DNA from: RPRC01 sp034933285
Lineage (GTDB): Bacteria > Desulfobacterota > Desulfuromonadia > Geobacterales > Geobacteraceae
Length of the DNA: 64,000 bases
Direction: 5' to 3'
Assembly (NCBI GenBank): GCA_034933285.1
Contig: JAYFNT010000005.1
Span: 1-64,000 of the forward strand
Shown here: in pieces, positions 58,947-64,000 of the stretch
Numbering within the stretch: position 1 is the first letter of the stretch
Layout: the number at the start of each line of letters is the position of its first letter
Position numbers and translations under genes: made by a program
Notes under the pieces: model-generated
What the model saw: the letters and a program-made list of their open reading frames with translations, nothing else
Told to the model about the DNA's origin: nothing
The model's database searches: none

Positions 58947-59486
58947 TTATTTTCTGCGGGTATAGGTCATGTCCGACATCTTGTCCTCGTGTCCGCTTTC
59001 CCCGGTGATGAACATTTCGAACTTCAGGGTGTCGCTGTCCACGATCGTGGTAAGCGTGCGCCACTTCACCGGACCCCGTACCGGATCCACCATGTTGCAG
59101 ATCTGGGTTATGGTCTTGCCGTCTGAGCCGGCATCTCCCTCAAAATAGTTGATGCCGGTCCCCATGGTGTCGATCCAGGTGGACACGTACGTTCCCTTCT
59201 GGTTGTCGTAACCCAGGTAACCGATCCCGGAAAACGGCGTACCCATTACGTCACCCTCGAACCTCTGTTCGAGGAATCTTCCGCCCAGGATCATCTTCTG
59301 TTCGGAAGATCCGGTGTGTTCGAAGGATTCACCGCCGGGTTCCATCCAGCATTCGCTCTTCACGTCCCACGTTCCCGCAAGACTTTCCAGCAGCTTGTGC
59401 GGTGCGCCGGGGGTTGCCAAATCCCTGTATATTTCCATCCTTTCCTGCATGTCGGATGTTTTTCTTACTGCCGATCCTTTTGCCAT
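58947..59486 (-). CDS. DUF1579 family protein
   Basis: 179 residues from the ATG at 59486 (after GAGGAGA). The family pattern LLESLAGTWDVKSECWM, then MILGGRFLEQRFEGD, GIGYLGYDNQKG and KWRTLTTI is complete. This is a lipocalin/calycin-like beta barrel of unknown ligand. It is cytoplasmic. No functional partner is evident. Confidence 0.85.
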   Translation of the reverse strand: MAKGSAVRKTSDMQERMEIYRDLATPGAPHKLLESLAGTWDVKSECWMEPGGESFEHTGSSEQKMILGGRFLEQRFEGDVMGTPFSGIGYLGYDNQKGTYVSTWIDTMGTGINYFEGDAGSDGKTITQICNMVDPVRGPVKWRTLTTIVDSDTLKFEMFITGESGHEDKMSDMTYTRRK

Positions 59487-59531
59487 GGTATGTCTCCTCT
59501 TGCTCGCGCTTTCGGTTTTAACCGTCAATTC

Positions 59532-59753
59532 CTACAAGCATATCTTGCCACATGGCGAACCATTCACGATTGCATCGGAAATCCTTCTCATCTCCTTGCA
59601 GTTCTCGGAGCGGGCCGCCCTGTCAAGTTCAGCCTTAAGGGTTTCGGGCATGGAATCACCTTTTACCAGGAAACCGCTGATTTCCGCTCCCTTCCTTACG
59701 CAGAGGGAGCCGGAATACTCGATTCTCACGCCGTCCTTGAATTTGCAGGTCAT
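59532..59753 (-). CDS. Small Cys-containing protein of unknown function
   Basis: 73 residues from the ATG at 59753, preceded by GAGGAGGTGATT; upstream codons in the frame lack support. It begins MTCKFKDGVRIEYSGSLCV, continues with a short helix (ETLKAELDRAARSENCKEM) and ends SPCGKICL, with five Cys. It lies 45 bp upstream of the DUF1579 gene on the same strand, so the two may be one transcript. No family is recognised. Confidence 0.55.
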   Translation of the reverse strand: MTCKFKDGVRIEYSGSLCVRKGAEISGFLVKGDSMPETLKAELDRAARSENCKEMRRISDAIVNGSPCGKICL

Positions 59754-60332
59754 ACAATCACCTCCTCTGCATATACAGATTATTGCATAAAAAGGGTAAA
59801 AAAAACAACAGGGCTTGCGCACTTCACGACGCACGACCGCCTGGGCAGAAAAACCCGAAAAAATGCTGCACATGTTGATGTGCTGATTGAGATACCTGGT
59901 GCGACTGCACGGATCAAAGAGGAGCGTAGTCAAGGGCTTGCGCCAGGCTGGAGCTGGGGCTGACCGCCTTATCCGGTATCTGTTTCAGGCTGCAACAAAT
60001 TAAGTGTAAATTCTCGGGTCAGGCTTTGCATATTTGCATTTCCCTTCCGTAGTGCGCAATTTGTTGTGAATGGAGCGGCACGGATTTCGTCGACGGTAAA
60101 GACTATTGTATTTCCACATGATTGAAGGATAGGGAACGGGGATGAAGAGAGAAGCTGCCATTTGCTCCAATACCTCGATGATTTGGTACACTGGTGTGAC
60201 ATGGAAAAACGTAAATTTCCCACAGGAAGGGCAAAGACTGCTCCATGTTTACCGGGTTATGCAAGAGCCTTGGAATAATGATCATGGTGCGTTTCTGCAG
60301 TACTTCGATTTCTGCATTCAAAGGAGTGAACC
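59754..60332. other. Long intergenic stretch with one REP-like repeat
   Basis: About 580 bp. Apart from the REP-like 18-mer at 60016, no gene is supportable: a 64-codon plus-strand frame (60142-60336) has no family resemblance and overlaps the next gene's ribosome-binding site. No RNA gene is recognised. Confidence 0.4.
60016..60033 (+). repeat. REP-like 18-mer, partner of 43891-43908
   Basis: gggtcaggctttgcatat, an exact 18-base inverse match to the copy upstream of the thioredoxin gene, in a non-coding gap. It shares the GGGTCAGG head with the RAYT element ends. Confidence 0.6.
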
Positions 60333-60869
60333 ATGAACGCTGAATCCTTTTTCAGTCCGCACATGGCATGGCTGTTCGCTGCCGTTTCCATACTTTCTGC
60401 GGTGTTGCTCGGGTTCAATATCCGGGGTGTGGTAAGACTGGTTCGGCAATCGCGCATTCTGAGCGTGCCGTTGCGCCAAGAGCAGGAAGTTGATTTCGCC
60501 GAGTCCGGTCGGGTGGTCCTTTGCCTGGAAGGCCCCTTGTTCACCCGGCGGTTTGCCAGGCTCGGCTATGATCTGGCAGCTGTCGACGGCACTGCCGTCA
60601 GCGGGCGACCGGCTTTTTTCCACGCCAAAACGTCAGGATTTTCCTCGGTACGCATGGAGATGAGGGTATATGACATTCCGGGACCCGGCCGCTATCACCT
60701 CAGGATTAGGGGGCTTGAGAATGCCACCGGGAGCGATTCACGGGAATGCATCGTTTTCATGCGACCCCATCTCGGCCGCGCCGTCTGTTTCGTAATCGGC
60801 ATCGTCCTGTCTGCCGGCCTCTTCATCACGGGGCTGGTTTTTTCGCTGCTCTGTTTCGTTCCGGGGTGA
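60333..60869 (+). CDS. Two-helix membrane protein of unknown function
   Basis: 178 residues after AAAGGAGTGAACC. A membrane helix at about 10-30 (MAWLFAAVSILSAVLLGFNI) and another at about 150-175 (AVCFVIGIVLSAGLFITGLV) flank a beta-rich domain (LCLEGPLFTRRF, YDIPGPGRYHLRIRGL) that would face the periplasm. No family is recognised. Neighbours give no hint of role. Confidence 0.65.
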   Translation: MNAESFFSPHMAWLFAAVSILSAVLLGFNIRGVVRLVRQSRILSVPLRQEQEVDFAESGRVVLCLEGPLFTRRFARLGYDLAAVDGTAVSGRPAFFHAKTSGFSSVRMEMRVYDIPGPGRYHLRIRGLENATGSDSRECIVFMRPHLGRAVCFVIGIVLSAGLFITGLVFSLLCFVPG

Positions 60870-60885
60870 GGCGGGGGCTGGCGAC

Positions 60886-61182
60886 TCAGCCCATGGTCAG
60901 ATCCGCGACCAGGCATTCCAGGTCGATTTCCTCCAGCAGGTCCTCCGCCGAATCGAATTGGGCCATGAACTTTTCGCTGTTCGCCAGAGCACCCGGCATC
61001 CGGCGGATTTCCTCCAGGATCAATTCCGCGATCTGTCCCGGCTTCAGCCCGGGAGTCACTGCCTTTCCACCTCCATCGAACAAGGTTCCCACTACCTGCT
61101 CCACCGACAGTTTCGTGCCGCCGTCTTCGTGGAGCCCCTGCCAGTCAACAACCAATATTCTAAGACCTTCCGTGATATTCAT
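60886..61182 (-). CDS. Conserved-looking small cytoplasmic protein of unknown function
   Basis: 98 residues after AAGGGGAATCAC. It begins MNITEGLRILVVDWQGLHE, contains GLKPGQIAELILEEIRRMP, and ends with an acidic helix (SAEDLLEEIDLECL). It is acidic with no membrane segment. No family is recognised. It is convergent with the membrane-protein gene and 79 bp from the next minus-strand gene. Confidence 0.6.
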   Translation of the reverse strand: MNITEGLRILVVDWQGLHEDGGTKLSVEQVVGTLFDGGGKAVTPGLKPGQIAELILEEIRRMPGALANSEKFMAQFDSAEDLLEEIDLECLVADLTMG

Positions 61183-61261
61183 GTGATTCCCCTTTCATGC
61201 CGGCTTGGAAATGTAAAGATTCTACCACACTGCAAAGTTCCTTGCACGGCGGCCGGTACAG

Positions 61262-61648
61262 TCAGATGAACGCCACTTTGTCCGTTGCACCGGTTACGAC
61301 GAAAACCTTTTCATTGTTGCTTGCGGGATCGCAGGGAAACACGATGAACAGGCTCCTGTTGGCTGAATATCCCTGCGTGTAGCCCACCAGGGTTTCACCA
61401 TCCTTGAAAGAAATAATGATCTTTTTCCCCAGCCCGACCCTTTCAATGTCTGTTTTATCCTGGTAGTCCTTGTTCCCATCAAAACTTTTTACGAAATAAA
61501 TCGCTTTAAGATGCATGATATCGATTTTATGCATGACGCCGGTATCGTTTTCACTTAGATGAAATATAGTTTTGTTCGGCAACAGGTCGCTGGTCGTTCC
61601 TTTAAGGATCTTACCGTCAGCATATCTTGCGATTATCTTGTTTTGCAT
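61262..61648 (-). CDS. Small beta-rich protein of unknown function
   Basis: 128 residues from the ATG at 61648 (GAGGTG upstream); an earlier ATG in frame lacks a site. The sequence alternates short strands: KIIARYADGKILKGTTSDL, then MHLKAIYFVKSFDG and IISFKDGETLVGYTQGY, with a repeated F/Y-x-DG-x-x-L-x-G unit. That suggests a small barrel of the kind seen in PilZ-neighbouring or Geobacter-type conserved proteins. The role is unknown. Confidence 0.6.
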   Translation of the reverse strand: MQNKIIARYADGKILKGTTSDLLPNKTIFHLSENDTGVMHKIDIMHLKAIYFVKSFDGNKDYQDKTDIERVGLGKKIIISFKDGETLVGYTQGYSANRSLFIVFPCDPASNNEKVFVVTGATDKVAFI

Positions 61649-61980
61649 GGATGACACCTCGCAGGCGTATTTGGTTTTGGCGTTCCATGGCACGGAAGCT
61701 ATTGCCAAAGAAGCCGCGTAATGTGGTTATGCATGTATTGTACCGCATTTCCCTTGAAAGGATTGAAATGGTTTCCTGAATTAAGGGAAGGAACAACCTC
61801 ATCTTCGGTTTCCGGTCATGCAAATCTTGATGCAACGGGTTCAATTCAACCTGTGACTGCCAGAGAGGCAACTGCCGGCCGATGTTTTTCCGCCCCTCTT
61901 TCCAAGCATCCCTTCCTGTGCTAGTATCCAAACCCCTTGCCGATAAGGAAATGTCCATATCATCTGAAGAGGTGCCATCC

Positions 61981-64000
61981 ATGTCTTTGACCGATATCCA
62001 GGATAGCCGCATCCTCGGCTGGATCGCCGAGGAAAGCGGCCTGAAGCCGTTCCAGATCGATAACACAGTCGCCCTGCTCAGGGAGGGCGCAACCGTCCCG
62101 TTCATTGCCCGCTACCGCAAGGAGCGCACCGGTGAACTGGATGAAGTTGCCATACGGGTTATGGAAGAGCGGCTCCTCTACTTCACTGAACTGGAGGAGC
62201 GCAAGCTCACCGTGCTCAAGTCAATCGAGGAGCAGGGGAAGCTGACGCTGGAACTTTCGGCCAGGATCAACGGGACCCGGCTCAAGACGGAACTGGAGGA
62301 CCTCTACCTACCGTACAAGCCCAAGCGCCGGACCAAGGCCACCATCGCCCGGGAGCGGGGTTTGGAGCCCCTAGCGGACCTCATCGCTGCCCAGGAACTC
62401 ATGTCCGGTGACCCGGAAGAAGCCGCGATTCCCTTCGTGGATGCGGAGCGCGAGGTGCCGGATGCGTCTGCGGCCCTGGCAGGAGCGGGACATATCCTGG
62501 CGGAGCGGTTAGCCGAAGATGCGGACCTCAGGGCTTTCGTCCGCCGCCTGACCGGCGAACGGGGTGAAATGACCTCGCGGGTGGCGGCTGACAGGAAGGA
62601 TGCGGTCACCAAGTTCGAAATGTACTACGATTACCGTGAGCCGCTCCGGGAGATACCCTCCCACCGGATGCTGGCCATGCGGCGGGGAGAGAAGGAGGAA
62701 GTGCTATTCCTGGCAATCGTGGCGCCTGTCGATGAGATCCTCGCCGGTCTTAAGGCAAGATTTGTCAGTGGCGAGAGCATTTTCCGGCAGTTCCTGGAGG
62801 AAGTCGTGACCGATGCCTACAAGCGGCTCATGGCGCCGTCCATCGAAGTGGAACTGCGCCTGGAAGCAAAGCAGAAGGCAGACGACGGGGCCATCAAGGT
62901 GTTCGCGGACAACCTGCGGAACCTGCTGCTGGCACCGCCCGCTGGGGGGAAACGGGTCCTGGGCATAGACCCGGGGCTTCGCACCGGCTGCAAGCTGGCC
63001 GCGGTTGATGAAACCGGCCGATTGCTGGGTCACGCCGTGATCTATCCACATACCGGCGAGGGAAAAGCGGAAGCTGCCCGGAGGGAACTGCTCAAATTCG
63101 CAGGTCACCACGGCTGCGACATGCTGGCCGTGGGCAACGGCACCGGCGGGAGGGAGACGGAGCAGTTTGTTCGGGAAGCCCTGGCATCAGCGGGAATGAC
63201 GATACAGGTCGTTATGGTGAGCGAGGCCGGGGCCAGCGTTTATTCCGCGTCCGAGATCGCCCGGGAGGAGTTCCCCGACCTGGACCTGACGGTTCGTGGA
63301 GCCATTTCCATCGCCCGGCGTCTGCAGGACCCCCTGGCGGAACTGGTGAAGATCGATCCCAAGAGCATCGGCGTGGGTCAGTACCAGCACGACGTGAACC
63401 AGGCACAGCTGAAAAAGAGCCTGGACGGTGTGGTGGAATCGTGCGTCAATTTCGTGGGGGTCGACCTGAACACCGCATCCTGGGCGCTCCTCTCCTATGT
63501 TTCCGGCCTCGGCCCCTCCCTGGCCAGGGCAATCGTGCGCCACCGGGACGAAAATGGCCCCTTTCCCGACCGCGCAGCCCTCATGGCCGTGCCCCGCTTC
63601 GGGGCCAAGGCCTTCGAGCAGTCCGCGGGCTTCCTTCGCATCCGGGAAGGTGTAAATCCTTTGGACAACACTGCGGTCCACCCGGAACGCTATTCCCTCG
63701 TTGAGGCAATGGCCGCGGACCTGTCCGTTCCGCTCAGTGAACTGGCGGCGGGACCTTCACTGGCTGAGCGCATCGACCTGTCCCGCTACGTGACCGCCGC
63801 GGTCGGCCTTCCTACCCTGCGGGATATCCTGGAGGAGCTGAAGAAGCCGGGTCGTGATCCTCGCCGCCGGTTCCAGGCCGCTGAGTTCAGGGACGATGTG
63901 CGGGAACTCTCGGACCTCAAAGAAGGGATGGTGCTCCAGGGTGTGGTGACAAACGTGACTGCCTTCGGCGCTTTTGTCGACATTGGCGTCCACCAGGACG
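61981..64000 (+). CDS. tex: Tex-family RNA-binding transcriptional accessory protein (3' end outside window)
   Basis: 673 codons are visible and the frame is open to the window end. The start at 61981 follows GAAGAGGTG; an in-frame ATG at 61951 is an alternative. Modules: Tex N-terminal helical region (PFIARYRKERTGELDE near 39-54); YqgF/RNase H-like domain with D330 in GIDPGLRTGCKLA; helix-hairpin-helix domain (GLGPSLARAIV, then GAKAFEQSAGFLRI); and the beginning of the S1 domain (LQGVVTNVTAFGAFVDIGV, from about 648). Tex proteins bind nucleic acids and influence transcription and stress survival. Length and order are normal up to the cut. Confidence 0.95.
   Translation, partial: MSLTDIQDSRILGWIAEESGLKPFQIDNTVALLREGATVPFIARYRKERTGELDEVAIRVMEERLLYFTELEERKLTVLKSIEEQGKLTLELSARINGTRLKTELEDLYLPYKPKRRTKATIARERGLEPLADLIAAQELMSGDPEEAAIPFVDAEREVPDASAALAGAGHILAERLAEDADLRAFVRRLTGERGEMTSRVAADRKDAVTKFEMYYDYREPLREIPSHRMLAMRRGEKEEVLFLAIVAPVDEILAGLKARFVSGESIFRQFLEEVVTDAYKRLMAPSIEVELRLEAKQKADDGAIKVFADNLRNLLLAPPAGGKRVLGIDPGLRTGCKLAAVDETGRLLGHAVIYPHTGEGKAEAARRELLKFAGHHGCDMLAVGNGTGGRETEQFVREALASAGMTIQVVMVSEAGASVYSASEIAREEFPDLDLTVRGAISIARRLQDPLAELVKIDPKSIGVGQYQHDVNQAQLKKSLDGVVESCVNFVGVDLNTASWALLSYVSGLGPSLARAIVRHRDENGPFPDRAALMAVPRFGAKAFEQSAGFLRIREGVNPLDNTAVHPERYSLVEAMAADLSVPLSELAAGPSLAERIDLSRYVTAAVGLPTLRDILEELKKPGRDPRRRFQAAEFRDDVRELSDLKEGMVLQGVVTNVTAFGAFVDIGVHQD

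Noticed and set aside
58076..59008. 310-codon plus-strand frame overlapping the ZIP gene
   Set aside because: It is a shifted-frame shadow of the ZIP transporter, which has intact HNIPEG and QNFPEG motifs.
60142..60336. 64-codon plus-strand frame before the two-helix membrane protein
   Set aside because: Weak initiation context, no family resemblance, and it runs over the next gene's ribosome-binding site.

Overview
The window looks like a chromosomal segment of a Geobacter-type bacterium (Desulfuromonadota, Geobacterales). This is inferred from GC-rich core genes, HydG with a TM1266-type regulator, CstA, a Geobacter-style giant CARDB/FlgD/FN3 secreted protein, REP-like repeats with a RAYT transposase, and a probable selenocysteine thioredoxin. 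No rRNA, tRNA or CRISPR array was seen.

Layout. 1-2.5 kb: an RHS gene broken by a RAYT element, with an orphan toxin tip, its probable immunity gene and AT-rich relics. 2.5-19.7 kb: a small PilP/GspC-like periplasmic protein followed by one 5,554-residue secreted multidomain protein. 19.8-22.9 kb: an insertion-sequence graveyard around an AcuI/YhdH-type reductase. 23-29 kb: a 1,983-residue Ser/Thr kinase-ATPase-histidine kinase-receiver protein. 29-32.3 kb: DUF4160 and DUF2442-DUF6429 genes, a stop-interrupted lipoprotein, and AT-rich immunity-type cassettes between direct repeats. 32.3-37 kb: a prePAAR-PAAR-RHS type VI effector with its EagR chaperone, toxin tip and immunity gene. 37.4-43.6 kb: thioesterase, OmpA-family protein, GYD protein, S1-domain protein and a solute-binding-domain histidine kinase. 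43.9-44.4 kb: a thioredoxin whose first active-site Cys codon is TGA, followed by a bacterial-SECIS-like hairpin. 44.9-47.5 kb: a phospholipase-D-family lipoprotein, then a YkgJ-type Cys-cluster protein in operon with a secreted Lys-hexapeptide-repeat protein. 47.7-52.4 kb: cstA, a structured attenuator-like leader, the TM1266-hydG operon and an Fe-S-type flavoprotein. 52.4-55 kb: lnt and a secreted protein of unknown function. 55-58.8 kb: a divergent Cd/Pb/Zn resistance module (MerR regulator, P-type ATPase, ZIP transporter). 59-64 kb: small conserved genes and tex, which runs off the end.

Genes likely working together: EagR, RHS effector and immunity; TM1266 regulator and HydG; CadR-like regulator, P1B ATPase and ZIP; YkgJ protein and repeat protein. 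The observations most worth a second look are the selenocysteine thioredoxin, the YkgJ/Lys-repeat pair, the TM1266-hydG leader and the layered RHS toxin-immunity debris.
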